From Amycolatopsis pretoriensis (GTDB taxonomy: Bacteria > Actinomycetota > Actinomycetes > Mycobacteriales > Pseudonocardiaceae), in assembly GCF_900107925.1 (NCBI RefSeq), contig NZ_FNUJ01000006.1, forward strand, positions 1 through 64,000: 64,000 nucleotides of DNA, given 5' to 3'. Numbering within the stretch: the stretch's first letter is position 1; every line of letters begins with the position of its first letter. Below are positions 33,637-42,636 of the stretch, piece after piece. The notes under the pieces are model-generated. The model saw only the letters and a program-made list of their open reading frames with translations. It was not told where the DNA came from and searched no databases. The position numbers were made by a program, and so were the translations under genes.

Positions 33637-34239
33637 GTGACCGATCAGGCTACCGAGGCCAACGTGCCGCAGCGTCGGGTGCTCGTCGCCGAGGACGAGG
33701 CTCTCATCCGGCTGGACCTCGTCGAAATGCTGCGTGAAGAGGGCTACGAGGTGGTCGGGGAGGCCGGGGATGGCGAGCAGGCCATCTCGCTCGCCACCGA
33801 TCTGAAGCCCGACCTCGTGATCCTCGACGTCAAGATGCCCAAGCTCGACGGGATCGAGGCCGCGGCCAAGATCACCGGCGACCGGATCGCCCCCGTCGTC
33901 ATCCTCACCGCCTTCAGCCAGCGCGACCTCGTCGAACGCGCCCGGGACGCCGGCACCATGGCCTACCTCGTCAAGCCGTTCGCCAAGCGGGACCTCGTGC
34001 CCGCCATCGAGCTCGCCGTCAGCCGGTTCTCCGAGCTGCAGGCCCTCGAGGCCGAGGTCGCCGGGCTCACCGACCGGCTCGAAACGCGCAAGGTCATCGA
34101 CCGCGCCAAGGGCCTGCTCATGAGCCGGCAGGGCCTCACCGAGCCCGACGCCTTCCGCTGGATCCAGCGCACCGCCATGGACCGCCGGACCACCATGAAG
34201 GCCGTCGCCGAGGCCGTCGTCGAGAGCATCGGGAGCTAG
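33637..34239 (+). CDS. pdtaR: ANTAR-domain response regulator, PdtaR-like
   Basis: A 200-residue regulator: receiver domain with ED at 20-21, D64 in LVILDVKMPKLDG, and K in YLVKPFAKRDL. An RNA-binding ANTAR domain follows (ETRKVIDRAKGLLMSRQGLT, then DAFRWIQRTAMDRR). ANTAR proteins bind paired hexaloop hairpins in nascent RNA and prevent termination. The GTG at 33637 follows AGGAGG (33625-33630). In mycobacteria PdtaR pairs with the kinase PdtaS; no such kinase is in this window. The tRNA gene is divergent just upstream. Confidence 0.92.
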   Translation: MTDQATEANVPQRRVLVAEDEALIRLDLVEMLREEGYEVVGEAGDGEQAISLATDLKPDLVILDVKMPKLDGIEAAAKITGDRIAPVVILTAFSQRDLVERARDAGTMAYLVKPFAKRDLVPAIELAVSRFSELQALEAEVAGLTDRLETRKVIDRAKGLLMSRQGLTEPDAFRWIQRTAMDRRTTMKAVAEAVVESIGS

Positions 34240-34272
34240 CCGAACCCGACGGCCGGAGGCAGAATCACCAGC

Positions 34273-34794
34273 GTGAAACTGCTCCCGGCCGTCGTCGCTC
34301 TCGCGCTCCTGACCGGCTGTGAAGCCGCCCCGAGCACACCCGCGCCCACCACGTACGAGCTGCCGCCGCGGCAGGTGCGGCCCGACGAGACCGCTCTCAA
34401 GCTGCCGCCCGCCAAGAACGGCGACACCGAATTCGACCTGATCGGCCTCGCCGCCGGGCTGCCCAGCATCACCGGGAGCCACGCCGAAATGCTCCCCAAG
34501 GGGCAGTACGTGCGCCTGCGGCTCGTGGTCACCAACACCGGCACGTCGAGCGTCCTCTTCGACACGAAACGCCAGCTGCTGGTCGACGACCAGGGTGCCA
34601 CCCACCCGTCGGACGAGCAGGCCATGCTGATCAAGCGCCAGCCCGCCCAGTTCGACCTCGGCCACGGCGTGCGCGTCGAGTTCGACCTCTATTGGGACAT
34701 CCCCAAGGACCGGAAGCCGATCACGCTGCGGGCGTTCGGCGGACCGACCATCACGGACATGAAGAACGTCAACGGCACCGACATCAAGCTGTGA
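34273..34794 (+). CDS. Lipoprotein with a DUF4352-like domain
   Basis: 173 residues beginning at a GTG. The signal peptide ends in ALLTGC (Cys17), so it is a surface lipoprotein. The mature part has an immunoglobulin-like beta pattern: GQYVRLRLVVTNTGTSSVLF, RQLLVDDQGATHPSD and RVEFDLYWDIP, which matches DUF4352 (telokin-like) proteins. Its 3' end overlaps the convergent TetR gene by 11 bp. Function unknown. Confidence 0.82.
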   Translation: MKLLPAVVALALLTGCEAAPSTPAPTTYELPPRQVRPDETALKLPPAKNGDTEFDLIGLAAGLPSITGSHAEMLPKGQYVRLRLVVTNTGTSSVLFDTKRQLLVDDQGATHPSDEQAMLIKRQPAQFDLGHGVRVEFDLYWDIPKDRKPITLRAFGGPTITDMKNVNGTDIKL

Positions 34795-35395
34795 ACGCCG
34801 CCCCGAGAGCGCGGCGCCAATACCCGGTGACGCTGCCGCGGACCCGCTCGACGTCGACACCGCCCGGATCCAACAGCCGTTGCAGGGCGATTCCGCGCAG
34901 CTGACCGACCACGGCGATGGCGACGTCCGCCGGCCTCGCTCCGGGATCGATTTCGCCGCCGGCGATGCCGGCCTCGATGTCCTCGCGCAGGTCCGCGCGG
35001 AAGGCGTCGTCGCGCTCGCGGAAGATCGCGGCCAAGTCGGGCTGGGTGGCCGACTCGGCCCACAGCAGCAGGAACGCTTGGTTGGACCGGCCGATGCGGG
35101 CCAGCTGCCCCAGGTAGCCGTCGATCAGCCGCAGGAGCCGGTCCAGCCCCGGCGGTACGTCGCCGAGACCGGGTACGAACCCCGCCTGCACCGTCCGGGC
35201 GAGCCGTTCCACCAGCGCCTGCTTGCCGCCGAAGTGGTGCGTCACGATGCCGCGGCTGTAACCGGCCCGCTCCCCGACCCGCGCGAGCGTGAGCGACCGG
35301 ACGCCGTACTCGACGACCAGTTCGGCGGCGGCGGCCAGCAGGGCGGCTTCGGCCTGGTCCCGGCGTTCCTGCTGGGTGCGACGGGGAGTTGCCAT
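34784..35395 (-). CDS. TetR-family transcriptional regulator
   Basis: 203 residues. The helix-turn-helix is in LTLARVGERAGYSRGIVTHH followed by FGGKQALVERL. The ATG at 35395 is preceded by an inverted repeat (35416-35437) that lies between it and a divergent 79-residue gene. It probably represses both. The effector is unknown. Confidence 0.88.
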   Translation of the reverse strand: MATPRRTQQERRDQAEAALLAAAAELVVEYGVRSLTLARVGERAGYSRGIVTHHFGGKQALVERLARTVQAGFVPGLGDVPPGLDRLLRLIDGYLGQLARIGRSNQAFLLLWAESATQPDLAAIFRERDDAFRADLREDIEAGIAGGEIDPGARPADVAIAVVGQLRGIALQRLLDPGGVDVERVRGSVTGYWRRALGAAFTA

Positions 35396-35415
35396 GCCGT
35401 GAGAGTAGCATCGAA

Positions 35416-35437
35416 ACTTGCGTGTCGACCAACAAGT
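35416..35437. promoter_or_regulatory. Symmetric TetR-type operator
   Basis: ACTTG-N3-GTCGAC-N3-CAAGT: 5-bp outer arms and a 6-bp palindromic centre, exactly symmetric over 22 bp. It lies 20 bp before the tetR ATG and 38 bp before the divergent small gene. Confidence 0.65.
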
Positions 35438-35475
35438 AAGTGTAGGATCGCCACCACCGGTCGTCAGGAGGAGTC

Positions 35476-35715
35476 GTGAAGTTCGAAGGCGCCTTCTGGG
35501 CCCATTTCGCCCCCGGCGACCAGGTGCTGGTGTTCGGCGCGCCCGACCCGGCCGGCCGCCGGCGGGTCCGGCGCGGGACGGTGCTCGCCCCGCCCGCGCC
35601 TGACACCATCGAGATCGCTTTCGACGACGGAACCCACGAAGAGTTCTCACCGGCCGATCCGATCCGGGTCAGCCACGCGGCCGGTGCCTGCCGGTGCGTG
35701 ACGGTGATCCGGTGA
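35476..35715 (+). CDS. Small protein, SH3-barrel-like, unknown function
   Basis: 79 residues from a GTG preceded by CAGGAGG. The pattern GDQVLVFGAP, RRGTVLAPPAPDTIEIAF and DDGTHEEFSPADPIRVS suggests a small beta barrel of the SH3/Tudor kind. It is divergent from the TetR gene across the operator, so it is likely the repressor's target. Its end is 8 bp from the 3' end of the convergent acylase gene. Confidence 0.65.
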   Translation: MKFEGAFWAHFAPGDQVLVFGAPDPAGRRRVRRGTVLAPPAPDTIEIAFDDGTHEEFSPADPIRVSHAAGACRCVTVIR

Positions 35716-35722
35716 CGCTCCC

Positions 35723-38089
35723 CTACGCGGCCGGCTCCAGGCGGATCCGGACGTCGAGGTTGCGTTCGACCTCGCTTCGGCTGTACAGCAAGGGAAACGA
35801 TCCTCCGGAGGCCCAGAGGGCGTTCAGGTCGCTGTAGTGCGGGCTGCGCGGATCGCCGGACTGGCCGGGGGCGTTGATCGCCGCCGAGCCGTTCCAGTTG
35901 CCCACGTCCAAGGCCATCTTGAACGTCGCCCCGATGATCTGGCGGTACGTCAGCGGGTGGAAGAACGACGGGTGGATCGTGTGGTACGAGCCGCCGACCG
36001 GAGTGGGGCCCACGTTCGGGCCGCCCAGCGGGTGGCTGAACTCCTGGTAGTGCAGCGAACCCCACTTCCACGCCGACGTGTCCGGGCCGAGCTTGGCCGC
36101 CACGTCGCGGAACGCCAGTGGCAGCGTGTCCAGCATCAGCTTGTCGCGCACGGCGGCGCCGTCCGGGCCGAGCCAGCCCGCCGGATCCTTGAACGACGCG
36201 ATGACCAGGGCGAAGTCGGGGTTGACGCCTTGCGACAACGCGTCCGCCGCTGCCTTCGGCAGCACCGCGTGCGCCCACGCCGAGTGCAGGTACTTCATGA
36301 TCCACGTCTCGAACAGCGCCGCTCCCGCCGAATCGACCGACGCGACGCCGTAGTAGCCCCGCAGCAGCGAAAGCGCCCGCGAGGTGTCCGGGTCCGAAGA
36401 GGACAGTCGTCGCACGAACTCGAGGAGCTGCGTGGCCACCAGCGACTTTTCGTCCTTCTGCAACGCGAGCGAATCGGCGACGGTCGCGTCCGGTGTGGAC
36501 TTGATCAGCTCGTCGATGCGCTGCTTGCGGAAGGGCGGCTGCCATTCGTAGTTGGACACCACCGGCCAGCCCGGCGGGATGTTGAAGTCGTTGGCCGAGG
36601 CGAAGAAGCCGGACGCCGGGTTGTACTGCCCCGGCAGCTCGTTGTTGGCGTAGAAGCCGTCCCAGTCGTAGCGCCCGTCGCCGGGGACGGGCAGCAGGCC
36701 GTCGTAGCCGGCGCCCGTGCGGCGCGGGGTCAGGCCCGCCGGGACGTAGCCGATGTTGCCCCGCACGTCGGCGTAGGCCAGGTTCGAGCCCGGCGTGCCC
36801 CAGTTCCGCATGCCCGCGGTGAACTCGCCGAAGTTCGTGGCCCGCTGGTAGTTCAGGCTGCCCAGGTACGCCGAGCTGCCCGGCTGCGTCCACACCGTGC
36901 GGATCGCGAACGCCCGGTGCGCCGCCTGGTCGACCGCGACGACGGGGCCGTGCCGCGTGAAGGACAGTTCCCCGTCGACCGGCGCGCCGCCGCGGACCGG
37001 GATGGGCTCCTTCACCGTCGTCATCCGCTCCCAGCCGCTGCCGTAGCGGTAGCGCGTGTGGTCGTTCGGGTCGAGCTCGTAGACGTAGAGGTCGGTCTGG
37101 TCGATCGGCAGGTTGGTCAGGCCGAACGCGATGCTGTCGTTGTGCCCGATGGCGATCCCGGGGTTCCACGGTTCGCCGGCGCCGGCGAGGTGCAGCCCCG
37201 GCGCCGACAGCTGCGCGACGTACCGGCCCGAGGGCAGGGCGTCCGAGCTGCGGTGCGGGTCGTTGGCCAGGATCGGCCGGCCCGACGCGGTCCGGCTCGG
37301 CGCGATCGACCAGGCGTTGCTGCCGGTCGTCGCGTCGGCGAGTTCCTTCGTCGTCCGGAAACCGCTGCCGGTGAAGGACACCGCGGTGGTCGCGAGGTAG
37401 TACACCTTGAGCACGTCGTCCGGAACCGAGCACGGGTCGAGGCCCGCGGGCACGACCGCCTCGTGCGCCGGGGAGAGGGTGCGGTAGTAGCGGCTCGCGC
37501 CGGGGCCGGCCAGGCAGACCAGTTTCGCGCGGGCGATCTCGTACATCAGGTTCTCCCCGATGGCGTGCGCGCGGATCCGCACGACGTCCTCGGGGCGCCA
37601 GCGGGCGGGCTGGTAGCCGAGCTTGCCGAACTCCGGCGGGACCGCGGCCGGGTTGCGGCCCAGCCAGTCGACGTAGGAGTTGATGCCCTCGGCGAACCGG
37701 GTGGCGGCCAGCTTGGCCTCCGGGCCGTAGGACGCCCACTCGGCGTCCATGTCGCCCCGGTAGAGGAAGAGCCGGGCGGCCTTGTCCTGCTCCACATAGG
37801 ACGGTCCGAGCACCTCGCTGAGCAGGCCCAGGCCGCGGCGGCGCCAGGTGTCCACCTGGAACAGCCGGTCCCGGGCGATGTTGAAGCCCTGGGCGAAGAA
37901 GAGGTCGCTCGTGTCGGCCGCGTAGATGTGCGGCACTCCCCACTTGTCGACGAGCAGGTCGACCGGCCGGTGCAGACCGGCCGCCGCGTACTTCGGGCCG
38001 GTCACCGCCGTCGCGGCCGGCACCGGCGCCAGGCAGAGGACGACCAGGGCGAGGATCAGGCCGCGGACAACCGGCCAGCGTGGGGCCAT
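35723..38089 (-). CDS. Penicillin acylase family Ntn-hydrolase (possible acyl-homoserine-lactone acylase)
   Basis: The 788-residue secreted precursor has a signal peptide (VVRGLILALVVLCLAPVPAATA). The alpha chain contains DKWGVPHIYAADTSDLFFAQ. Autoproteolysis should occur before Ser257 in TGSNAWSIAPSRTASG; that Ser becomes the N-terminal nucleophile of a beta chain of about 532 residues. ILANDPHRS, the His box after it and N in the late beta chain fit the family. The ATG at 38089 follows AGGAGAG. Family members hydrolyse penicillin side chains, AHL signals or lipopeptide acyl groups; the natural substrate is not readable here. Confidence 0.92.
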   Translation of the reverse strand: MAPRWPVVRGLILALVVLCLAPVPAATAVTGPKYAAAGLHRPVDLLVDKWGVPHIYAADTSDLFFAQGFNIARDRLFQVDTWRRRGLGLLSEVLGPSYVEQDKAARLFLYRGDMDAEWASYGPEAKLAATRFAEGINSYVDWLGRNPAAVPPEFGKLGYQPARWRPEDVVRIRAHAIGENLMYEIARAKLVCLAGPGASRYYRTLSPAHEAVVPAGLDPCSVPDDVLKVYYLATTAVSFTGSGFRTTKELADATTGSNAWSIAPSRTASGRPILANDPHRSSDALPSGRYVAQLSAPGLHLAGAGEPWNPGIAIGHNDSIAFGLTNLPIDQTDLYVYELDPNDHTRYRYGSGWERMTTVKEPIPVRGGAPVDGELSFTRHGPVVAVDQAAHRAFAIRTVWTQPGSSAYLGSLNYQRATNFGEFTAGMRNWGTPGSNLAYADVRGNIGYVPAGLTPRRTGAGYDGLLPVPGDGRYDWDGFYANNELPGQYNPASGFFASANDFNIPPGWPVVSNYEWQPPFRKQRIDELIKSTPDATVADSLALQKDEKSLVATQLLEFVRRLSSSDPDTSRALSLLRGYYGVASVDSAGAALFETWIMKYLHSAWAHAVLPKAAADALSQGVNPDFALVIASFKDPAGWLGPDGAAVRDKLMLDTLPLAFRDVAAKLGPDTSAWKWGSLHYQEFSHPLGGPNVGPTPVGGSYHTIHPSFFHPLTYRQIIGATFKMALDVGNWNGSAAINAPGQSGDPRSPHYSDLNALWASGGSFPLLYSRSEVERNLDVRIRLEPAA

Positions 38090-38241
38090 GGTGCTCTCCT
38101 CGTTCGGGAGTCGGTACCGGGTTCGTCCGGTATGTCTACCGGCGGCGGTACCGTGCCACGAGCCCCTTAGGGGTGCGGTCAAGCGACACTTCCGGGTGCC
38201 GTCGAACAGCCGAGGCGTTTCGCCCGGTTTTCGCCGGATCG

Positions 38242-39039
38242 CTACTGGGGACCGTTCGTCAGCGACAAGTTGAACGTGTAGCGCGACGCCCGGTAGACGT
38301 GCCAGCCGTACTCGACCACTCGGCCCGAATCGTCGTACGTCGTGCGCTGCATCGTCAGCAGGGCCGCTCCCGGGTCCTCGCCCAGCAGCTCCGCGTCCTC
38401 TTCCGTCGCCAGCCGGGCGCCGATGTTCTGCTCCGCCGCGTGCAGGCGCACCCCCGCCGAACGCAACAACTGGTAGAGGCCCTTTTCCCGCAGTTCGGCG
38501 TCCGTCGGGTCGATGACGCCGTCGGGCAGGTAGTTGTTCATCAACGCCAGTGGCTCGCCGTCGGTGGAGCGGATGCGGGTCAGCCGCCGCACGTGGGTCA
38601 GGCCCGGCGCCTCGAGCAGCCCGGCCACCTCGGCGTCCGCTTCCTCGGTGCGGTTGGCCAGCACCACCGACTCCGGCTTGCCGCCGAGCCCGGCGAGGTC
38701 GTCGAACAGGCTGCTCAGCCGCAGCGGCCGCGCCACCTTCGTCCGGACGACCTGCGTGCCGACGCCGCGGCGCCGCACGAGCAGGCCCTGGTTGACGAGC
38801 GTCTGGATCGCCTGCCGGAGGGTGGGCCGCGACAGCCGCAGGTTCGCCGCCAGGTCCACCTCGTTGCCCAGCCGGGCCCCCGCCGGCAGCCGGCCGTCCT
38901 CGATCGCGTGCTGCAGCTGCCGGGAGACCTGGAAGTACAACGGCTCGGGGCTGCCCGGGTCCAGCACGATCTCCCGGCCGGGATCCCAGGCCGGGGGGAA
39001 CGTGACGTCCACGCGGGACGACGGCGGAGGGGTGCTCAT
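38242..39039 (-). CDS. GntR/HutC-family regulator with UTRA domain
   Basis: 265 residues. The winged helix at residues 35-105 has PLYFQVSRQLQHAIEDGRLP and EVDLAANLRLSRPTLRQAIQ. The UTRA ligand domain follows (RRLTRIRSTDGEPLALMNNY, and YEYGWHVYRASRY-like end). It is divergent from the aldolase/mmsA pair with an inverted repeat TGTC-TT-GACA (39093-39102) between, so it is their likely repressor, matching the GntR-type IolR of corynebacterial inositol clusters. The ATG at 39039 is chosen from the domain start. Confidence 0.88.
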   Translation of the reverse strand: MSTPPPSSRVDVTFPPAWDPGREIVLDPGSPEPLYFQVSRQLQHAIEDGRLPAGARLGNEVDLAANLRLSRPTLRQAIQTLVNQGLLVRRRGVGTQVVRTKVARPLRLSSLFDDLAGLGGKPESVVLANRTEEADAEVAGLLEAPGLTHVRRLTRIRSTDGEPLALMNNYLPDGVIDPTDAELREKGLYQLLRSAGVRLHAAEQNIGARLATEEDAELLGEDPGAALLTMQRTTYDDSGRVVEYGWHVYRASRYTFNLSLTNGPQ

Positions 39040-39092
39040 CACCGGGAGCCTACCGCCGACGGAGCGTCTGTAGCGATGACCTGATGTCCATA

Positions 39093-39125
39093 TGTCTTGA
39101 CAAAGTCCGCGCTCGCTGGCAATGT
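39093..39125 (+). promoter_or_regulatory. Operator overlapping a candidate promoter of the aldolase-mmsA operon
   Basis: TGTCTTGACA (39093-39102) is a perfect inverted repeat TGTC-TT-GACA that contains a consensus -35 box TTGACA (39097-39102). A weak -10 candidate CAATGT (39120-39125) lies 17 bp on. A GntR dimer bound here would block the -35 box. Confidence 0.5.
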
Positions 39126-39156
39126 CGATCTCGTACCGGCCGAAGGGGGCACTGCT

Positions 39157-40026
39157 GTGACCGACGTGGTGCGACGTCTCGTCGCGAAACGGGTGCACGA
39201 ACCGGAAGCGATCGCCGAAGCGGCCGCGAACCGGGTCCGGGCCGGGTCGCCGTTCAACGACAAGGGCCGGACGATGATCATCGCCGCGGACCACCCCGCC
39301 CGCGGCGCCAACGCGGTGGGCGGCAACCCGACGGCGATGGCCGACCGGGGCGAGCTGCTGGAGCGGCTGTGCCTCGCGCTGGAACGCCCGGGCGTCACCG
39401 GCGTGCTGGCCACCGCGGACGTCGTCGACGACCTGCTGCTGCTCGGCGTGCTGGACGGCAAGACCGTGCTCGGGTCGATGAACCGGACCGGGCTCGCCGG
39501 GTCGAGCTTCGAGATCGACGACCGGTTCGCCTGCTACGACGCCGAAGCGATCGAGCGGATGGGGTTCGACGGCGGCAAGACCCTCACCCGGATCTGCCTC
39601 GACGACCCGGCCACGCCGAGCGTCCTGGAGAACACCGCGAGGGCGATCAACGACCTGGCCGACCGCAAGCTGATCGCGATGGTCGAGCCGTTCCTTTCGG
39701 TCTGGGCCGACGGGCGGCTCAAGAACGACCTCTCCCCCGACGCCGTCATCAAGTCGATCACGATCGCCGCCGGGCTCGGCCGGTCGTCGGCCTACACGTG
39801 GCTCAAGCTGCCCGTGGTCGACGACATGGAACGCGTGCTCGCGTCCTCGACACTGCCGGCGGTGCTGCTCGGCGGCGAGGTCAAGGACGCGGACGCGGCG
39901 TTCGCGGCCTGGCAGCGGGCCCTGACCCAGCCGACCGTGCAGGGCCTGGTGGTCGGGCGGTCACTGCTCTACCCGCACGACGGGGACGTCGCCAAGGCCG
40001 TCGACACGGCGGTGGGGCTGCTGTGA
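39157..40026 (+). CDS. Class I aldolase-like (beta/alpha)8 protein, Cgl0158 family
   Basis: 289 residues. RTMIIAADHPARGANAVGG at the start and DRKLIAMVEPFLSVW later match the Cgl0158 family of DeoC/LacD-like barrels, which occurs in actinobacterial inositol-utilisation clusters and may cleave a phosphorylated keto-gluconate intermediate. The GTG at 39157 follows GAAGGGGG. MmsA/IolA begins 50 bp after the stop, and the GntR gene is divergent. The other iol genes (iolB, C, D, E, G) are not in this window. Confidence 0.8.
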   Translation: MTDVVRRLVAKRVHEPEAIAEAAANRVRAGSPFNDKGRTMIIAADHPARGANAVGGNPTAMADRGELLERLCLALERPGVTGVLATADVVDDLLLLGVLDGKTVLGSMNRTGLAGSSFEIDDRFACYDAEAIERMGFDGGKTLTRICLDDPATPSVLENTARAINDLADRKLIAMVEPFLSVWADGRLKNDLSPDAVIKSITIAAGLGRSSAYTWLKLPVVDDMERVLASSTLPAVLLGGEVKDADAAFAAWQRALTQPTVQGLVVGRSLLYPHDGDVAKAVDTAVGLL

Positions 40027-40076
40027 ACCCCGCACCGCGCCCAGGCAGACCCAGCACCACTGACGGCAGGAGCACC

Positions 40077-41567
40077 GTGAACACCATCGAACACTGGATC
40101 GACGGCACCGCGACGTCCGCGGGCTCCACCCGTACGGCGCCGGTCTTCGACCCGGCCACCGGGAAGCGGCAGTCAGACGTCCTCCTCGCCGAAGCGTCCG
40201 ATGTGGACACCGCGGTCGCGGCCGCGAGCAAGGCCTTCGGGTCCTGGGGCGAATCTTCGCTGTCGCAGCGCACCAAGGTGATGTTCGCCTTCCGGGAGCT
40301 GCTGGTGACGCACGAGGACGAGCTCGCGCGGATCATCTCCAGCGAACACGGCAAGGTCGTCGACGACGCCCGCGGCGAGATCGTACGCGGCCGCGAGGTC
40401 GTCGAGTACGCCTGCGGCATCGCCGACGCCCTCAAGGGCAGCTTCTCCGGCCAGGTATCCCGCGACGTCGACGTGCACGACTTCCGGCAGCCCCTCGGCG
40501 TGGTCGCCGGGATCACGCCGTTCAACTTCCCGATCATGGTGCCGCTGTGGATGCACCCGATCGCCATCGCCACCGGCAACACGTTCGTCCTGAAGCCGAG
40601 CGAGCGCGACCCGTCGGCGTCGAACTTCGTCGCGCGGCTGTACGCCGAGGCCGGCCTGCCCGACGGCGTGTTCAACGTCGTGCACGGCGACAAGACCGCC
40701 GTCGACGCACTCCTGGACCACCCGGAGGTCGCGGCGGTGTCGTTCGTCGGCTCGACCCCGATCGCGAAGTACGTGCACGAGCGCGGCACCGCGTCCGGCA
40801 AGCGCGTCCAGGCGCTCGGCGGGGCGAAGAACCACGCGGTCGTCCTGCCCGACGCCGACCTGGAGTACGCGGCGAACCACCTGACGGCGGCCGCGTTCGG
40901 CTCGGCCGGACAGCGGTGCATGGCGATCTCGGTCGGCGTGGCCGTCGGCGCGGCGGGCGACAAGCTCGTCGAGATCCTCGAGCGCAAAGCCCGCGAAGTG
41001 AAGGTCGGCCCCGGCTCGGACCCGGCCAGCGACATGGGACCGGTCGTCACCGAGGCCGCCCGCGAGCGCGTGGTGAACGCCGTCGCCGGAGGTGCCGAGC
41101 AGGGTGCGTCGGTGGTGGTCGACGGCCGCGGCCTGCGGGTCCCCGGGCACGAGGAGGGCTTCTTCGTCGGACCGTCCCTTTTGGACAACGTGACGACCGA
41201 CATGGCCGCGTACCGGGAGGAGATCTTCGGCCCGGTGCTGGCGGTCGTCCGCGCGGAAACCGTGGACGAGGCCATCGCGATCATCAACGCCAACCCGTAC
41301 GGCAACGGCACGGCGATCTTCACGGGCAGCGGCGAGGCGGCGCGCAAGTTCCAGCGCGAGGTCAAGGTCGGCATGATCGGCGTCAACGTGCCGATCCCGG
41401 TCCCGATGTCGTACTACTCCTTCGGCGGCTGGAAGGACTCCCTCATCGGCGACAGCCCGATCCACGGCCCGGAGGGCGTGCGCTTCTACACGCGGGCGAA
41501 AGTGGTCACGACCCGCTGGCCGCACACGAGCACCGCGGCGGCCTTCACTTTCCCGACGTCGAGCTAA
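40077..41567 (+). CDS. mmsA: CoA-acylating methylmalonate-semialdehyde dehydrogenase
   Basis: The 496-residue enzyme converts methylmalonate (or malonate) semialdehyde to propionyl-CoA (acetyl-CoA), the last step of valine and myo-inositol breakdown (also called iolA). It shows the aldehyde dehydrogenase fold: AGITPFNFPIMVPLWMHPIA, FVGSTPIAKYVHERG and GSAGQRCMAIS with catalytic Cys281. The end KDSLIGDSPIHGPEGVRFYT is typical of MmsA. The GTG at 40077 follows CAGGAG. Pairing with a Cgl0158 aldolase favours the inositol pathway. Confidence 0.94.
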   Translation: MNTIEHWIDGTATSAGSTRTAPVFDPATGKRQSDVLLAEASDVDTAVAAASKAFGSWGESSLSQRTKVMFAFRELLVTHEDELARIISSEHGKVVDDARGEIVRGREVVEYACGIADALKGSFSGQVSRDVDVHDFRQPLGVVAGITPFNFPIMVPLWMHPIAIATGNTFVLKPSERDPSASNFVARLYAEAGLPDGVFNVVHGDKTAVDALLDHPEVAAVSFVGSTPIAKYVHERGTASGKRVQALGGAKNHAVVLPDADLEYAANHLTAAAFGSAGQRCMAISVGVAVGAAGDKLVEILERKAREVKVGPGSDPASDMGPVVTEAARERVVNAVAGGAEQGASVVVDGRGLRVPGHEEGFFVGPSLLDNVTTDMAAYREEIFGPVLAVVRAETVDEAIAIINANPYGNGTAIFTGSGEAARKFQREVKVGMIGVNVPIPVPMSYYSFGGWKDSLIGDSPIHGPEGVRFYTRAKVVTTRWPHTSTAAAFTFPTSS

Positions 41568-41606
41568 GCGGAACTACGACCTCCGGTTTTTGGTATCGTG
41601 GCCGCC

Positions 41607-41957
41607 ATGGGTTACCGAGGTCCGCTTCCGAAGAGCGCGGTCGACCGGGTCAACACCTGCGTCGGCTCGCTCCGGACATCACCGCGCTGGGGCTCCCTGG
41701 TCCGCCGGCACCTCACGGTGGTCACGTACACGGGACGCCGGTCGGGACGCACGTTCAGCACCCCCGTCGGCTACCGGCGGGCGGGCGACGTCGTCACCAT
41801 CGGCGTCCGCCTGCCGGACGCGAAGTCGTGGTGGCGCAACTTCACCGGCGACGGAGGCCCGCTGTCCCTCGAACTCGACGACACCGATCGCACCGGGCAC
41901 GCCATCGCCCGCCGCGATGCCCGAGGCCGCGTCACGGTGACCGTCGAGCTGAGCTAG
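41607..41957 (+). CDS. Deazaflavin-type nitroreductase-like protein (DUF385-like)
   Basis: 116 residues. LTVVTYTGRRSGRTFSTPVG matches the core of split-barrel F420-dependent reductases, followed by GVRLPDAKSWWRNFTGDG. It is short for the family. TATCGT at 41594-41599 ends 7 nt before the ATG, with no ribosome binding site, so a leaderless message is likely; a GTG at 41598 is the alternative start. The stop shares CTAG with the convergent TetR gene. A second family member is at 60002-60427. Confidence 0.75.
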   Translation: MGYRGPLPKSAVDRVNTCVGSLRTSPRWGSLVRRHLTVVTYTGRRSGRTFSTPVGYRRAGDVVTIGVRLPDAKSWWRNFTGDGGPLSLELDDTDRTGHAIARRDARGRVTVTVELS

Positions 41958-42520
41958 CGGGCCATCCCGTGCCAGAGGAGGTCGGCCAGGCTCGCCGCTT
42001 CGCCGCGCCAGTCGCCGGCCGGGTCGAGCAGGAGCAGGCCCGCCAGGCCGCGCAGCACGATCACCGGGTCGAGGTCCGGGCGCACCGTGCCGGCCGCCGC
42101 GTTCGCCTCCAGCAGTGCCGCCATCGCGCCGATCATCGCCTCGTACGCGCTCGCGGGCAGCTCGCCGCGGGACGCCGTCGCGCGGCGCAAAGCATCAGCG
42201 AGCCCCTTCTTCGTCATCATGTAGTGCGCCAGGTGGTCGGTGACCCACACCCGGAACGCCTCCGCCGGGCCGTGCTTCTCCAGCAGCACCGGCACGATGT
42301 CGACGATGTGCCGGACCTCGCGCTGGTAGACCGCGAGGATCAGCGACTCGGGTGTCGGGAAGTGCCGGTACACCGTGCCGACGCCGACTTCGGCCTGCTT
42401 CGCGATCGTGTTGAACGAGACCTCGCCCGTCCGGGCCAGCGACTCCCCCGCCGCGACGAGGATGCGCTCGTGGTTGCGCCGGGTGTCCGCGCGCCGGGGG
42501 CTGACCGAACCCGTCGTCAT
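41954..42520 (-). CDS. TetR-family regulator of the molybdenum hydroxylase operon
   Basis: 188 residues with the helix-turn-helix FNTIAKQAEVGVGTVYRHF followed by PTPESLILAVY. The ATG at 42520 follows GGGAGG on the minus strand. It is divergent from the three-gene oxidoreductase operon across a gap with two 18-bp operators, so it most likely represses both itself and that operon. The ligand is probably the aldehyde or heterocycle that the enzyme oxidises (inference). Confidence 0.9.
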   Translation of the reverse strand: MTTGSVSPRRADTRRNHERILVAAGESLARTGEVSFNTIAKQAEVGVGTVYRHFPTPESLILAVYQREVRHIVDIVPVLLEKHGPAEAFRVWVTDHLAHYMMTKKGLADALRRATASRGELPASAYEAMIGAMAALLEANAAAGTVRPDLDPVIVLRGLAGLLLLDPAGDWRGEAASLADLLWHGMAR

Positions 42521-42600
42521 CGTCCTCCCGTCCACCGAAGTACCGTCCGCCGAATCTAACCCAGACCTGGAGCAACTCCAGCGTGACCGCTTCGTTGCGA

Positions 42601-42618
42601 AGCGGATTGTAATCCGCT
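42601..42618. promoter_or_regulatory. TetR operator 1
   Basis: AGCGGATTGTAATCCGCT: perfect 8-bp arms around GT. The same half-site AGCGGAT recurs in operator 2, whose centre is 36 bp away. A small hairpin GCTTCG-TTG-CGAAGC (42589-42603) overlaps its left edge. Confidence 0.8.
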
Positions 42619-42636
42619 AGCCTCGCGAACGGGTGA

